In this document: in pieces, positions 32,730-42,604 of the stretch
Layout of the letters: each line of letters starts with the position of its first letter
Numbering within the stretch: the stretch's first letter is position 1
Source of the DNA: Chromatiales bacterium
Lineage (GTDB): Bacteria; Pseudomonadota; Gammaproteobacteria; Chromatiales; Chromatiaceae
Reading direction: 5' to 3'
DNA: 55,593 bases
Assembly (NCBI GenBank): GCA_030145485.1
Contig: JAQYVP010000259.1
Location: 1-55,593 of the forward strand
The notes under the pieces: generated by a model
Database searches by the model: none
What the model was told of the DNA's origin: nothing
The model's input: only the letters and a program-made list of their open reading frames with translations
Position numbers and translations under genes: made by a program

Positions 32730-33091
32730 AGCAATGCTCAATGCACCAATCAAGTGTCTATATCTTAAAAGATTTTTACCACGAAGCACACGAAGATCAG
32801 GAAGAATCAACTGGTTACAAAATTGCCTTGTCATTTCTCAATAACTCCGTACAGAAAAGCAGGGTTGGGACTTGCCTTTCAGGGCTTCCGCCGAATAAAT
32901 GCTCCTGCGTTTTCGGCACTTCCGCCATCCATGGCGGTCGAAAACAGGGATGCTTTATCAGAGCTTACAGGGATGTATTCACGCGTCCCTAAAAGGCTGG
33001 TCATGACCCTGCGAAAACCAACTTATGTACGGGATTATTAAGAAGTTACAATACCTTCGTGGTGAGTATCTCTCTACATTGAGAATTGCTG
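32730..33091 (+). repeat. Family R repeat, copy R5, split by MITE M2
   Basis: The R ends AGCAATGCTCAATGCACC and TACATTGAGAATTGCTG are in place, but the centre is interrupted at 32830-33049. The left half ends near AACTGGTTACAAAATTGCCT and the right half resumes ATACCTTCGTGGTGAGTATC. A D fragment follows at 33111-33145. Confidence 0.82.
32830..33049. mobile_element. MITE M2 with GTAA-type ends, nested in R5
   Basis: The left end is GTCATTTCTCAATAACTCCG. The right end in reverse complement is GTAACTTCTTAATAATCCCG. The flanking octamers ATTGCCTT and AATACCTT agree at 6 of 8. The interior shares TTCCGCCATCCATGGCGGTC with M1. No gene is present. It lies in the skp-fabZ gap where lpxD would be expected. 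Confidence 0.65.
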
Positions 33092-33143
33092 CTTAAAACA
33101 ATGCTTAATTGAATAATCTGTGTATATCTGTGCGTATCTGTGG

Positions 33144-33707
33144 TTACTTTTTTTTATCAGAAGCCATATCCGGCTCCTCTTCTACATAGCGTTCCTTGAG
33201 GCGTTGCAGGATCTGGTCAGAGATATCAACGCGGTCACTGACATAGACGACCCCAGCCTCAAAAACCATATCGATATTCTGCTCCTTGGCAATGGACTCA
33301 ATCACCTCTGCGATCAGCAGACGCAGTCTGTTCATCTCTTCATTTTTTTGTAGCGCGATATCCTCTTCCAACTCGATGCGGGCTGTTTTCAAGCGCCGCG
33401 CCTTGACCAGGATATCCCGTTCCAACTCCGTACGCTTGTTGATATCCAGCGTATCACGCTGGCTTGCCAGCCCTTTTTTTGACTTGTTAAGGCTCTCTTC
33501 ACGCAGATTGAGTTCAGCTTCACGCTTTTCATATCCTCCCTTCAGGACAGCTTCAATTGCCTTGACCTGGGGCGTGAACTTCAGGATTCTGCTGACATTA
33601 ACAAAGGCCAGTTTATGGGGAGCATTGCCGGATTCAGCAGCCACGCAGGGCATCGTAGAGAAGAGCAGTGCTGCAACCAGCAACGCCAGCAGATGGGGAT
33701 GATTCAT
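33144..33707 (-). CDS. skp: Periplasmic chaperone Skp/OmpH
   Basis: Skp holds unfolded outer-membrane proteins in the periplasm. The 187-residue protein has a signal peptide (MNHPHLLALLVAALLFSTMP, cleavage near CVAA-ES) and a long, charged coiled coil (GYEKREAELNLREESLNKSK and on) between short strand segments LAFVNVSRIL and DMVFEAGVVYVSDRVDIS. It fits the OmpH family. The open frame extends upstream to 33854, but that part is an A repeat read through, so 33707 is the start. It lies directly downstream of bamA, the usual order. Confidence 0.93.
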   Translation of the reverse strand: MNHPHLLALLVAALLFSTMPCVAAESGNAPHKLAFVNVSRILKFTPQVKAIEAVLKGGYEKREAELNLREESLNKSKKGLASQRDTLDINKRTELERDILVKARRLKTARIELEEDIALQKNEEMNRLRLLIAEVIESIAKEQNIDMVFEAGVVYVSDRVDISDQILQRLKERYVEEEPDMASDKKK

Positions 33708-33716
33708 ACGGCCGGG

Positions 33717-33878
33717 TAATCCATGAGTGACCAACATCTTTACGAATGAGTCAAATTTAAAGAATAACCCTCGCGAAGACGCTAAGCTCGCCAAGAAAAA
33801 CCCTTTGCGGTCTTTGCGCCTTAGCGAGAGAAAATAATCTTTTTCATGCCTCATCAGTCTGAGATTTGATCTCGCTAG
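33717..33878 (-). repeat. Family A repeat, copy A4 (reverse orientation, short core)
   Basis: Read on the minus strand it runs from CTAGCGAGATCAAATCTCAG to GTTGGTCACTCATGGATTA. The 63-bp core (33768-33830) lacks the CCTACATGGATGTAGG module. The bamA stop codon TAG lies in the first bases of the repeat (CTAGCGAGA), and the skp start lies 10 nt beyond the other end. Confidence 0.82.
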
Positions 33879-36166
33879 AAATTCGAACCAAAGGTAAACT
33901 GAAACTCTTCGGTCTCATCAAAAGGCTGCTCATTAAAGGGCGCCGCATAGCTGACATTCAGCAACCCGAATGGAGATAGCCAGCTCACTGCAAGACCTGC
34001 GGAGTAGCGGAACTTGTCCGAATCAAAATCATCGACATCGAAGGAGACGTTGCCAAAATCGGCAAAGGCGATCAGGCGCACGCTCTCACCCAGATCCATG
34101 AACGGAGGTGGGAACCACAACTCGCCACCGCCAATGACCTTGAAAGTACCGGCGATGGTATTGCCATCGAGGTCGGTTCCTCCACCAATCGAGTAGGATT
34201 TATAACCACGCACCGAACCGGGGCCGCCGGCATAAAACCCCTCATAAAAAGGGAAAAGGTCAGTATCGGAATAAGTGTCGCCCCAGGCGACCTCTCCTTT
34301 CAATGCCAGAGAAAGATGATCGGTGATGCCGAAATACTGTTTATGCTTGTATTTCAGCGTCCAGAATTCAAAATCACTGCCGGGCAGTGCAAGCATTACC
34401 CCGGCGCTGATGAGGGCGCCTTCAGAGGTAAACATCGCCGTATCCCTGGTGTCACGCGACCAGGTGACGCCAAGCTTGTAGGTATTGATCTGCTGGCCAT
34501 CTGTATAGAATTCGGAGATATAGAGCGGCGTCTCGTTCTCATTGAAGTGGAGCTTCAGATACTCGAGATTCAGATAGACCCCGATTCTGTCCCACTCACT
34601 GATCGGGAAGCCGAAATTAAGCCCCAGGATCCCAGTGTCTGTCGCATACCTGGCAACATCAGTATTCAGTCTGGAAAAATCAGTTTGACGGTACATGATC
34701 CTGAAACCCTGGCTGATGCCGTCAATCGTGAAATAAGGATTGCGGTACGCGAGTTCCACGTAGCTATTGACATCACTGGTACTAAAACCAAGGGTCACAT
34801 TCTTGCCGGAACCAAAGAAGTTGTCATCACTCAGCCTGGCCTGGAACGAGACCCCGCTGTCCTGTGAAAAACCAACGCCCAACATCAGCTCGCGAGATTT
34901 TTTCTCCACCACCGTGACATCCACATCAACCTGGTCAGGGGATCCCGGAACTGGCCTGGTGGCAATCTCTACGGTCTCGAAATAGCCCAGGCGCAACAGG
35001 CGCTGCTTCGATTCCCGGACCCTTTCAGCTGAAAACCAGGCTGCTTCCATCTGCCGAAATTCACGTCGCAGCACTCTGTCGCGCGAACGGGTATTACCGT
35101 GGATATTGACGCGCCTGACATAGGCCCGCCTACCGGGTTCGACATAGAGCGTGATCTTGACGCTCTTGTTCTCTTCGTCGATATCAGGAATGGCATTGAC
35201 ACTGGCAAGCGCATAGCCCTTGTCGGAGAGCGCTGCACTGATGGCTTCGGTGCTTTTGACGACCTGCTTGCGGGAGAAAGGCTCGTTGCGCCGCAATTCT
35301 ATCAGCGGAAACAGCTCTTCAGGGTCGACCACTGCCTTGCCGGCCAACTGGATATCTTCAACGGTATAGACATCACCCTCGGTAATATTGATGGTGAGGA
35401 AGACATCCTCTTTCTCGGGACTGATATTCACCTGTGTCGATAGCACATCAAATTTCAGGTAGCCGCGATCCATGTAAAAAGAACGCAGACTTTCAAGATC
35501 CGCTTCCAGTTTCTGGCTGGAGTATTGATTGTTCTTGGTAAAACGTGAAATCCAGTTACCTGTCGACAAAGAGATTTCATCGAGCAGATCATCCTCGTCA
35601 AAAGCCTTGTTGCCGACGATATTGACACGTTTGATTTTTGCCGTTCTTCCCTCGCGTACATTGATATCGACTGCGACACGGTTACGCTCCAGTGGAGAGA
35701 CCGTGGAGGTAATGATGACGCTGTACTTGCCACGGTCAAAGTAGGAGCGTTTCAAATCCTGTTTGATGCTGTCAAGTACCTGCTGGTTGAATACCCTCCC
35801 TTCGGAGAAACCTGCATCACGCAGACCCGTTTTCAGTTGATCAGTATCGATATCCTTGTTGCCGCTAAAAGTAATCGATGCAATCGATGGACGTTCGATT
35901 ACTGAGACCACCATCACAGCGCCATCCTGCTCGAGCGATACATCCTTGAACAGGCCGCTTTTGTAGAGTGCACGTACAATCTCGCCACCGGCAGTGTCGT
36001 CGACCCGGTCGCCAATTTCAAAAGGGATAAAACTGAAAACGGTGCCGACGGGAACCCGCTGCAGACCCTCGACGCGGATATCCCGAATGACAAAGGAGCC
36101 GGCATAAACAAGTGAGGAGAGAACCAGCAGCCCTGCTGCTACTAACGCATATTTTGTTTTTATCAC
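33875..36166 (-). CDS. bamA: Outer membrane protein assembly factor BamA
   Basis: BamA is the central barrel of the machine that folds outer-membrane proteins. The 763-residue precursor has a signal peptide (MIKTKYALVAAGLLVLSSLV, cut near YAG) and five POTRA domains from about 25 to 425 (the first with IRDIRVEGLQRVPVGTVFSF). A 16-strand Bac_surface_Ag barrel runs to the final Phe (FTFGSNF), whose C-terminal aromatic serves as the assembly signal. The loop-6 region has GGPGSVRGYKSYSIGGG with the VRG(F/Y) motif. It lies between rseP and skp. Confidence 0.97.
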   Translation of the reverse strand: MIKTKYALVAAGLLVLSSLVYAGSFVIRDIRVEGLQRVPVGTVFSFIPFEIGDRVDDTAGGEIVRALYKSGLFKDVSLEQDGAVMVVSVIERPSIASITFSGNKDIDTDQLKTGLRDAGFSEGRVFNQQVLDSIKQDLKRSYFDRGKYSVIITSTVSPLERNRVAVDINVREGRTAKIKRVNIVGNKAFDEDDLLDEISLSTGNWISRFTKNNQYSSQKLEADLESLRSFYMDRGYLKFDVLSTQVNISPEKEDVFLTINITEGDVYTVEDIQLAGKAVVDPEELFPLIELRRNEPFSRKQVVKSTEAISAALSDKGYALASVNAIPDIDEENKSVKITLYVEPGRRAYVRRVNIHGNTRSRDRVLRREFRQMEAAWFSAERVRESKQRLLRLGYFETVEIATRPVPGSPDQVDVDVTVVEKKSRELMLGVGFSQDSGVSFQARLSDDNFFGSGKNVTLGFSTSDVNSYVELAYRNPYFTIDGISQGFRIMYRQTDFSRLNTDVARYATDTGILGLNFGFPISEWDRIGVYLNLEYLKLHFNENETPLYISEFYTDGQQINTYKLGVTWSRDTRDTAMFTSEGALISAGVMLALPGSDFEFWTLKYKHKQYFGITDHLSLALKGEVAWGDTYSDTDLFPFYEGFYAGGPGSVRGYKSYSIGGGTDLDGNTIAGTFKVIGGGELWFPPPFMDLGESVRLIAFADFGNVSFDVDDFDSDKFRYSAGLAVSWLSPFGLLNVSYAAPFNEQPFDETEEFQFTFGSNF

Positions 36167-36330
36167 TGTAAAGCCCCATGTGGGTCTGAAAAAAGTGCAC
36201 CACTTCAGCTATTTGATCGTTCAGCTGCACACTGAAGATAAACACATACCGAATAGCTGCCGATTATAAAGGAATTCGGGATGTTGCGTAATGCAAAAAA
36301 CCAGCTTTGAATCTACACGAGAACTCTATT

Positions 36331-36466
36331 ACCACGGACCACACGGAAAACATGAACGGTCGACTTGTCAATTTTTGTGTTTTTCGTGACATTTATGGTT
36401 AAAAAATCAGTTCTTCATAACGCCGTGCGTGATTCACTCTTCCGTGTGGTCCGTGTGTTCCGTGGT
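36331..36466. repeat. Extended family B palindrome (hybrid copy)
   Basis: The outer arms ACCACGGACCACACGGAA and TTCCGTGTGGTCCGTGTGTT, ending CCGTGGT, enclose a second, weaker pair (ATTTTTGTGTTTTTCGTGAC, then TTATGGT) like the copy at 23353-23412. It looks like two B-type units combined. The rest of the 36167-36635 gap has no gene. Confidence 0.65.
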
Positions 36467-36635
36467 GAAAAAACTTAGGGATGAGGCAGAAATTAAAGTA
36501 CCAATATAACGCAGGATAAAAAATCAAGAGCCAGGCGTGGAACCGCAGGAATATCAGTATCTTTCGAGGTTTCACAACAACGCTATTGTTTTTTTTAGAC
36601 AAGTTAGGTTGGTGCTTTAATAAATGCCTCATTCC

Positions 36636-38003
36636 TTACATACCGAAAAAGCGGTTCAAATCCACATAAATCGCCAGAAACATGATTGCCGCGATGATCA
36701 TCAGCCCCACCTTCTGCAGCTGCAGCATTGCAGGCTCGGACAGCGGGCTCCCTTTGACTGCTTCGATCAGATACAAAAACAGGTGACCGCCATCCAGCAC
36801 CGGCACCGGCAGCAGATTGATGACACCCAGAGTAATACTCAACATCGCCAGCAAGCTGACAAAAAATGAAAATCCACCGCTGGCGGAATCACCGGCAATC
36901 TTGGCGATTGTCAATGGCCCGCCCATATTATGCACCGACATTCTTCCGGTGATCATGCTCCAGATGCCATTGAGCGTCAGCTTTGTCATGCGCCAGGTTT
37001 CATGCAGCGCCCTAGGCCAGGCTTCGATAACGCCATAGCGATCCAGAATACGGTATTCATCCACGAACCCTTCGGGGATCGCACTGCCTACACCGGCAAA
37101 ACCAATCACTGTGCCATTCTCATCCTTCCTATCCGGACGGAGTTTCAGCTCGATTTGGGTGCCCTCTCTGTCAACCACAAGCTGAATATCCTGCTCAGGA
37201 TTCGCCCTGATAACATCACTCCAGGCTTTCCAGGAGACAATCTCATCGCCATTGGCAAACAGAATCCGGTCACCCGCCAATAATTGCGCGCGCTCCGCCG
37301 CCTTGCCGCTGCTGATGACTCCAATCACAGCTGGAAGCGTTGGAAAGCGGGGCGCCAGACCAATTTTTTCCAGCGAGGCCTGCCCCTCCCGTAGAGGCGA
37401 CAACATGGCATTTGTCAGAACAACAGCGCGCTCGGCATCAAACTCTCCACGCAGCAGAAGCTGCGCCGGCTGCTCTGTCATTGCCGCCTCGATCAAAGCC
37501 TGGTTGACCCTGTTCCACCCCGGGGTCTGATCATCATTGACGCTGACAATACGGTCATTTTCACGCACACCAGCCAGATAGACTATGGAGTCAGACGCCA
37601 GCTCCCCCACGTAGGATTTGATATCGATCTCGCCATTCACAAAAACCGCCCAGTAGGCAACAACGGCGAATAGCAGGTTGAACAACGGTCCGGCAACGAC
37701 GATGGCGCTGCGAACTGCGAGCGACTGACGATTGAAGGCGTAGGGAAGATCTTCTTCGGCAATATCCTCCTCCTCGCGCTCATCGACCATTTTGACGTAG
37801 CCGCCAAGCGGAATTGCAGCAAAGATGTATTCGACGCCACCTTTGGAGGTATGTTTCCATAAAGCAGGACCGAATCCAATGGAGAAGCGCAGCACCTTCA
37901 CTCCCAGTTTTCGAGCCACCCAGAAGTGGCCGAACTCATGAACACCAACAAGAATGACGATGAGAACCATCGCCCAGAAAACCATGGAGAGAATATCAAG
38001 CAT
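36636..38003 (-). CDS. rseP: Site-2 zinc metalloprotease RseP
   Basis: RseP cleaves anti-sigma-E factor RseA inside the membrane, transmitting envelope stress. The 455-residue protein starts MLDILSMVFWAMVLIVILVG with the zinc motif H22-E-F-G-H26 directly after. Two PDZ domains occupy ~110-300, and the third zinc ligand region is NLLPVPVLDGGHLFLYL. Length and topology match E. coli RseP (450). The start at 38003 is chosen because the upstream part of the frame (to 38069) lies in an A repeat. No rseA/rpoE is present in this window. Confidence 0.96.
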   Translation of the reverse strand: MLDILSMVFWAMVLIVILVGVHEFGHFWVARKLGVKVLRFSIGFGPALWKHTSKGGVEYIFAAIPLGGYVKMVDEREEEDIAEEDLPYAFNRQSLAVRSAIVVAGPLFNLLFAVVAYWAVFVNGEIDIKSYVGELASDSIVYLAGVRENDRIVSVNDDQTPGWNRVNQALIEAAMTEQPAQLLLRGEFDAERAVVLTNAMLSPLREGQASLEKIGLAPRFPTLPAVIGVISSGKAAERAQLLAGDRILFANGDEIVSWKAWSDVIRANPEQDIQLVVDREGTQIELKLRPDRKDENGTVIGFAGVGSAIPEGFVDEYRILDRYGVIEAWPRALHETWRMTKLTLNGIWSMITGRMSVHNMGGPLTIAKIAGDSASGGFSFFVSLLAMLSITLGVINLLPVPVLDGGHLFLYLIEAVKGSPLSEPAMLQLQKVGLMIIAAIMFLAIYVDLNRFFGM

Positions 38004-38212
38004 GCTAGCGAGACCAGGGCTCAGATTGATAAGATATGAAAGCCTTCTTGATTTCTCGCAAAGACGCAAAGACGCAAAGGCTTTTCCTTGGCGTGCTTGG
38101 CCTACATGGATGTAGGTCAGGGGCGTAAGCAGGGACGCGAAAGCTTTGCGGCTTGGCGAGAGTTATTGTTGAATTTCGGCTCATTTGTAAAGATATTAGT
38201 TAGTCAAGGATT
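38004..38212 (+). repeat. Family A repeat, copy A5
   Basis: It runs from CTAGCGAGACCAGGGCTCAG to TTAGTCAAGGATTGCTT. The core 38053-38162 is in the A2 orientation with CCTACATGGATGTAGG and CAGGGACGCGAAAGCTTTGC. It fills the whole space between ispC and rseP, starting 1 nt from the rseP start codon. Confidence 0.85.
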
Positions 38213-38217
38213 GCTTG

Positions 38218-39384
38218 TCAGACCATATGCGGGATGAATTGTTCCGCCTGGCAGCGGCTGCGTTGATCCACTTCCAACAGGTGCTCAATGCTCTGCGGCT
38301 GCATCTGCTCGGCACTCTCCATCACGGCCTGGTTCAGCCGCGGGATCGCCGTGAAGGGGATGCGACCGCTGAGAAAAGCATCGACAGACACCTCATTCGC
38401 CGCATTCAACACCGCCGGCATGACGCCTCCAGCATGAACGACATCATACGCCAACTGCAGGCATTGAAAACGTTCGAAATCAGGTCGTTCAAAATCGAGG
38501 CGTGCAATCTCAAACAGATCCAGCGATGCAACGCCGGAATCAATACGGTCCGGCCATGCCAGCGCATGCGCGATGGGGGTTCGCATATCAGGATTTCCCA
38601 TCTGCGCCAGCACCGAGCCGTCAGCATACTCCACCATGGAGTGAACCACACTTTGTGGATGCACCACCACCTGGATCTCTTCAGGTGCGAGATCAAACAG
38701 CCAGCGCGCCTCGATCACCTCGAGCCCTTTGTTCATCATGGTCGCCGAATCAACCGAGATCTTTTTCCCCATATCCCAATTAGGGTGTGCACAGGCCTGC
38801 TCCGGTGTCACGTGCTGTAGATCATCCATGGAAATACTGCGAAAGGGACCACCTGAAGCAGTCAACAAAATGCGCCTGACCCCCTCTTTACCGCCATCTG
38901 CAGGCATGCACTGAAAAATAGCATTGTGCTCGCTGTCGATGGGCAACAGGGTTGCCTGATGCTGTTCTACAGCATCCATAAATAGCTGACCGGAAACCAC
39001 CAGTGACTCCTTGTTTGCCAGCAGCACGCGTTTTCCGGATGTTGCAGCAGCCAGCGCAGATCGCAGGCCGGCGGCGCCAACGATGGCCGCCATCACTGCC
39101 TCTACCTGAGAGAGCGACGCCACAAATTCGAGTGCATCGGCACCCTCCAGCACCTCTGTTGCCAGCCCCTGGTACGCAATGCGCTGACGCAGCTGCTGTG
39201 CCGCCGGCGGCTCGACCAGCACAGCATACTGCGGTTGAAATTCAATCACCTGTTGCAACAGTTTTTCGACACTGCTGTTCGCTGCAAGCGCAACGACCCT
39301 GTACAGATCGGGATGGCGCCGAAGCACATCCAGCGTACTGACGCCGATAGAGCCGGTCGACCCAAGCACCGTAACCCCGATCAC
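38218..39384 (-). CDS. ispC: 1-deoxy-D-xylulose 5-phosphate reductoisomerase
   Basis: IspC (Dxr) makes methylerythritol 4-phosphate with NADPH in isoprenoid synthesis. The 388-residue protein starts with GTG at 39384 overlapping the cdsA stop (GTGA). The NADPH motif is [18 protein letters not shown]. Metal and substrate residues lie in [15 protein letters not shown] (Asp, Glu) and [18 protein letters not shown], and the lid segment [12 protein letters not shown] is intact. The open frame runs further upstream but that part is the cdsA gene in another frame. Confidence 0.96.
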   Translation of the reverse strand: MIGVTVLGSTGSIGVSTLDVLRRHPDLYRVVALAANSSVEKLLQQVIEFQPQYAVLVEPPAAQQLRQRIAYQGLATEVLEGADALEFVASLSQVEAVMAAIVGAAGLRSALAAATSGKRVLLANKESLVVSGQLFMDAVEQHQATLLPIDSEHNAIFQCMPADGGKEGVRRILLTASGGPFRSISMDDLQHVTPEQACAHPNWDMGKKISVDSATMMNKGLEVIEARWLFDLAPEEIQVVVHPQSVVHSMVEYADGSVLAQMGNPDMRTPIAHALAWPDRIDSGVASLDLFEIARLDFERPDFERFQCLQLAYDVVHAGGVMPAVLNAANEVSVDAFLSGRIPFTAIPRLNQAVMESAEQMQPQSIEHLLEVDQRSRCQAEQFIPHMV

Positions 39385-40220
39385 TGCAGAATTCCACTGA
39401 GATAGAGTCCGGCGACAAACACCGGCGCACTGGCAATCAGGCTGTCGATGCGATCCCAGATACCACCGTGCCCCGGCAGCAGGTGACCACTGTCTTTTTT
39501 GTCGGCGCGTCGTTTTACAAGACTCTCGAACAGATCGCCGGCAACAGAGACGACGGCTGTCAGTAAAGACAGCAGCAGAGCGACAACCACAAGATGGAGA
39601 GTCGAATATGCAGATGCCTGAAACAGCAATACAAACATCAACAGGCCCCACAGGGCTGCGGCAAGTAGCGCCCCGGCCATCCCTTCGAGCGTTTTTCCGG
39701 GACTCAGCACCGGCGCCAGCTTGCGGCGGCCAAAGGCTTTGCCGGTGAAATAGGCCGCTGAATCTGCAATCCAGATCAGAATCAGCAATCCCAGCGTCAA
39801 TTTTGGTCCAATATCCGGCAGCTTGTGCAGGGAGACCAAAGCCTGCCAGGCTGCAGTGAGCAGCAGCAACCCGAGTACCAGGATAAATGGCTGGAAAGGC
39901 GCTTTGTGCAATACTTTAGTGCGCCATGAAAACAGGGCGAATGCCATTCCCAGCCAGATGCCTGCAGCAATCAGGATCAGGAAGTGAGACACCGTATCCG
40001 CGGCAAAAAACCACAATGCGGCGATCAATAGCCCGCACAGGAACACATACAAAATTTGTAGAGCAGGGGTTTTCAGACCAGCCAGCCGCGCCCACTCCCA
40101 TGCACACAACAGCATCACGGCAGCCACGATAGAGGCAAACAGCCAGTGCTCGGCAGCAAGCACGCCCCACACAACGAAGGGAATCAGAATGATAGCGGTG
40201 AGAACGCGTTGCACTATCAT
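39381..40220 (-). CDS. cdsA: Phosphatidate cytidylyltransferase CdsA
   Basis: CdsA makes CDP-diacylglycerol from phosphatidate and CTP at the inner membrane. The 279-residue protein has ~8 helices and the C-terminal family signature [20 protein letters not shown], then GIWDRIDS, with the metal-binding Asp residues. [20 protein letters not shown] is the other conserved block. It overlaps uppS by 1 nt and ispC by 4 nt, making a tight three-gene block. Confidence 0.96.
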   Translation of the reverse strand: MIVQRVLTAIILIPFVVWGVLAAEHWLFASIVAAVMLLCAWEWARLAGLKTPALQILYVFLCGLLIAALWFFAADTVSHFLILIAAGIWLGMAFALFSWRTKVLHKAPFQPFILVLGLLLLTAAWQALVSLHKLPDIGPKLTLGLLILIWIADSAAYFTGKAFGRRKLAPVLSPGKTLEGMAGALLAAALWGLLMFVLLFQASAYSTLHLVVVALLLSLLTAVVSVAGDLFESLVKRRADKKDSGHLLPGHGGIWDRIDSLIASAPVFVAGLYLSGILQ

Positions 40221-40960
40221 CAGCTTGCCAAGACCTGCTCGCCCGTACGCCCGAAACGGCGCTGCCTGTGTGCAAATTCCTCAAGTGCCTTGCGATACTC
40301 GACTACAGAAAAATCAGGCCACAGGACATCGCTAAAATAGAGTTCGGCGTAGGCCGCCTGCCACAGAATGAAATTGCTGATGCGCAATTCGCCACCAGTG
40401 CGAATAAAAAAATCGACATCCGGGAGATCCGCAAAACTCAACTCTGCTGCGAAGTGCTGCTCATCGACATCGGCAACAGCAAGTTCACCGCCTGAGACTT
40501 TCTCAGCGACACAGCGTGCTGCTGTTGCAATATCCCACTGTCCGCTATAGGAGAGTGCAACCTGCAGCACCATCTTGTGATTGCCGGCAGTCAGTTTTTC
40601 AGCATCCGCGATAACCTGCTGCAGTGTTTTTGAGAGCACCGACCTGTCACCGATAAAACGCACCTGGATATGGTTGCTGTGCAGTTCATTGATCTCGCGC
40701 TGCATCACCTTGATGAAGAGTCCCATCAAAAAGGAACTCTCCTGCTGCGGTCTTTTCCAGTTTTCGCTGGAGAAGGCAAAAACCGTCAGCACATGAATCC
40801 CCTGATTCTTACTCTCTTCGACAATTTCGTGTAATAGCCTGGATCCGGCCTGGTGGCCGAAGGTGCGTGGTTTGTTTTTCTGTTTTGCCCAGCGTCCATT
40901 GCCATCCATGACGATAGCAACATGGTGCGGTAGAATAGAAACTTGAACATTATCAGGCAT
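40220..40960 (-). CDS. uppS: Undecaprenyl diphosphate synthase UppS
   Basis: UppS makes the C55 carrier lipid for peptidoglycan and O-antigen. The 246-residue cis-prenyltransferase has the catalytic Asp19 in [34 protein letters not shown], and the C-terminal [20 protein letters not shown]. All five family regions are present. Membership in the rpsB-to-lpxB operon is the standard gammaproteobacterial order. Confidence 0.97.
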   Translation of the reverse strand: MPDNVQVSILPHHVAIVMDGNGRWAKQKNKPRTFGHQAGSRLLHEIVEESKNQGIHVLTVFAFSSENWKRPQQESSFLMGLFIKVMQREINELHSNHIQVRFIGDRSVLSKTLQQVIADAEKLTAGNHKMVLQVALSYSGQWDIATAARCVAEKVSGGELAVADVDEQHFAAELSFADLPDVDFFIRTGGELRISNFILWQAAYAELYFSDVLWPDFSVVEYRKALEEFAHRQRRFGRTGEQVLAS

Positions 40961-40987
40961 GGCGGGCGCTATAGAGTGAAAATATCT

Positions 40988-41151
40988 GGCAAGACCAAGT
41001 CTCAGACTGACGAGGCATAAAAGTGATTATTTTCTCTCGCCAAGGCGCAAAGACCGCAAAGGTTTTTCTAGGCGAGCTTAGCGTCTTTGCGAGAGTCATG
41101 ATTGAAATTTTACTCATTTATTAAGACGTTGGTCACTCAAGCATTACTAAA
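40988..41151 (+). repeat. Family A repeat, copy A6 (short core)
   Basis: It runs from GGCAAGACCAAGTCTCAGAC to TCACTCAAGCATTACTA. The 62-bp core (41034-41095) has the A2 orientation and lacks the optional module. It separates frr from uppS and abuts the frr stop codon. Confidence 0.83.
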
Positions 41152-41704
41152 AAGACATCAGCTCTTCTTCCTTGACGTCAAGGCGCTGGTCGATCTCCTT
41201 GACATGCTGATCGGTCAGTTTCTGGATAATCTCCTGTCCACGCCGATCATCATCTTCAGTAATCAGTTTCTCCTTGAGCAACTCCTTTAAATCACTATTG
41301 GCGTCACGACGAATATTGCGCACAGCAACGCGCGCCTGCTCACCCTCGTGCCGCACCACGCGGGTCATATCACGGCGACGCTCTTCGGTCAGAGGCGGCA
41401 ACGGGATACGCATGACATTTCCAGCAGTATTTGGATTCAGACCCAGGTCAGACTCCATGATCGCCTTCTCGACAGCCTTGACCATGGTCTGTTCAAAGGG
41501 CTGTACCAGCAGTGTCCGCGCATCTTCAACAGAGATATTCGCTACCTGCCTCAACGGCGTAGCCGAACCATAATAGGGCACCACGAGATGTTCGAGCAGG
41601 CTGGGATGGGCGCGTCCTGTACGCAGTTTTGTCAGCGTACCTTCAAGCGCCAGGACACTTTTACCCATGCGATCAGCCGCATCTCTCTTTATTTCATCAA
41701 TCAT
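41147..41704 (-). CDS. frr: Ribosome recycling factor
   Basis: RRF splits post-termination ribosomes with EF-G. The 185-residue protein matches the family length. A three-helix bundle carries [37 protein letters not shown], and [13 protein letters not shown]-type sequence (read here as [20 protein letters not shown]), followed by [17 protein letters not shown]. It follows pyrH by 41 nt without a repeat, unlike the other gaps of this operon. Confidence 0.97.
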   Translation of the reverse strand: MIDEIKRDAADRMGKSVLALEGTLTKLRTGRAHPSLLEHLVVPYYGSATPLRQVANISVEDARTLLVQPFEQTMVKAVEKAIMESDLGLNPNTAGNVMRIPLPPLTEERRRDMTRVVRHEGEQARVAVRNIRRDANSDLKELLKEKLITEDDDRRGQEIIQKLTDQHVKEIDQRLDVKEEELMSF

Positions 41705-41745
41705 CGTATTTCGTTCATCTGTTTTTGAGGATTATCCGCTGTGCA

Positions 41746-42456
41746 TCACTGTACGAGTGTGCCTACAGACTCTCCTCCTATCAGGCGGGTCAGTGCGCCC
41801 TCGTCATAGATATTCATCACACGCAGTGGTAGCTTGTGATCTCTGCACAGCAAAATCGCTGTTAAATCCATCACCCCGAGATTCTCTTTCAATATGCGGT
41901 CATAATCGAGTAGTTCATAAAATTCAGCATCGGGATGAGTTACCGGATCCGCCGAATAGACGCCATCGACCTTGGTAGCCTTGATCAACAGATCGGCGCC
42001 AATCTCAACCGCACGCAGGGCCGCAGCTGTATCAGTCGTGAAAAAGGGGTTTCCGGTACCGGCCGAAAAAAGAGCAACCCCGCCCTGCTGGAGAAAATCG
42101 ACAGCACGGTCACGGCTATAGTGTTCACACACCTGGTCGATGCGCATGGCTGAGTAGACGCGACTGTTGACGCCGGCGCGGCGCAGAAAATCGTGCATGG
42201 CCAGGGAGTTCATGACTGTCGCCAGCATTCCCATGTGATCACCGATAACGCGATTGATGCCGCTCTGCACCAGGCCGGCGCCGCGAAAAATATTTCCGCC
42301 TCCGATTACAACGCCAACTTCGACGCCACTCTCAGATATCGCCTTGATATCTGCCGCAAGGCGCTGCAGCACCTGCGGTTCAATACCGAAATCACCGCTG
42401 CCCATCAGGGCCTCGCCTGATAGTTTCAGCAGAATTCGTTTAAGCGGTTTACTCAT
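41746..42456 (-). CDS. pyrH: UMP kinase
   Basis: The hexameric bacterial UMP kinase makes UDP for nucleotide and envelope sugar synthesis. The 236-residue amino acid kinase-fold protein has [25 protein letters not shown], the ATP/UMP site [17 protein letters not shown] and [13 protein letters not shown]. It is intact. The 148-nt gap to tsf contains a B palindrome. Confidence 0.97.
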   Translation of the reverse strand: MSKPLKRILLKLSGEALMGSGDFGIEPQVLQRLAADIKAISESGVEVGVVIGGGNIFRGAGLVQSGINRVIGDHMGMLATVMNSLAMHDFLRRAGVNSRVYSAMRIDQVCEHYSRDRAVDFLQQGGVALFSAGTGNPFFTTDTAAALRAVEIGADLLIKATKVDGVYSADPVTHPDAEFYELLDYDRILKENLGVMDLTAILLCRDHKLPLRVMNIYDEGALTRLIGGESVGTLVQ

Positions 42457-42525
42457 GGTGGTGAACTCTATAGCAAAACGCTCCTGAGCGCTTCAATATT
42501 GTAACTTCCAAAAGATCAAATTTTT

Positions 42526-42592
42526 ACCACGGAACACACGGACAACACGGAATTATCCTTGTTTTTTCCGTCTGTTCTGTGTGTTCCGTGGT
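42526..42592. repeat. Family B palindrome between tsf and pyrH
   Basis: ACCACGGAACACACGGACAA and TGTTCTGTGTGTTCCGTGGT are inverted arms of ~20 bp with a ~27-bp centre. The hairpin would form in the operon mRNA 12 nt after the tsf stop. Confidence 0.82.
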
Positions 42593-42604
42593 TATTTTAT
42601 CTTA

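Noticed and set aside
33708-33854. N-terminal extension of Skp to an ATG at 33854
   Set aside because: The extra 49 codons are a reversed A repeat; a clean signal peptide begins at 33707.
36399-36632. Minus-strand frame of 77 codons in the bamA-rseP gap
   Set aside because: It is largely B-repeat sequence and has no recognisable domain or ribosome site.
38004-38069. Longer RseP start at 38069
   Set aside because: The added residues come from repeat A5; the conserved N-terminus begins at 38003.
39385-39651. Long upstream part of the ispC frame
   Set aside because: It is cdsA read in another frame; the Rossmann motif starts right after the GTG at 39384.
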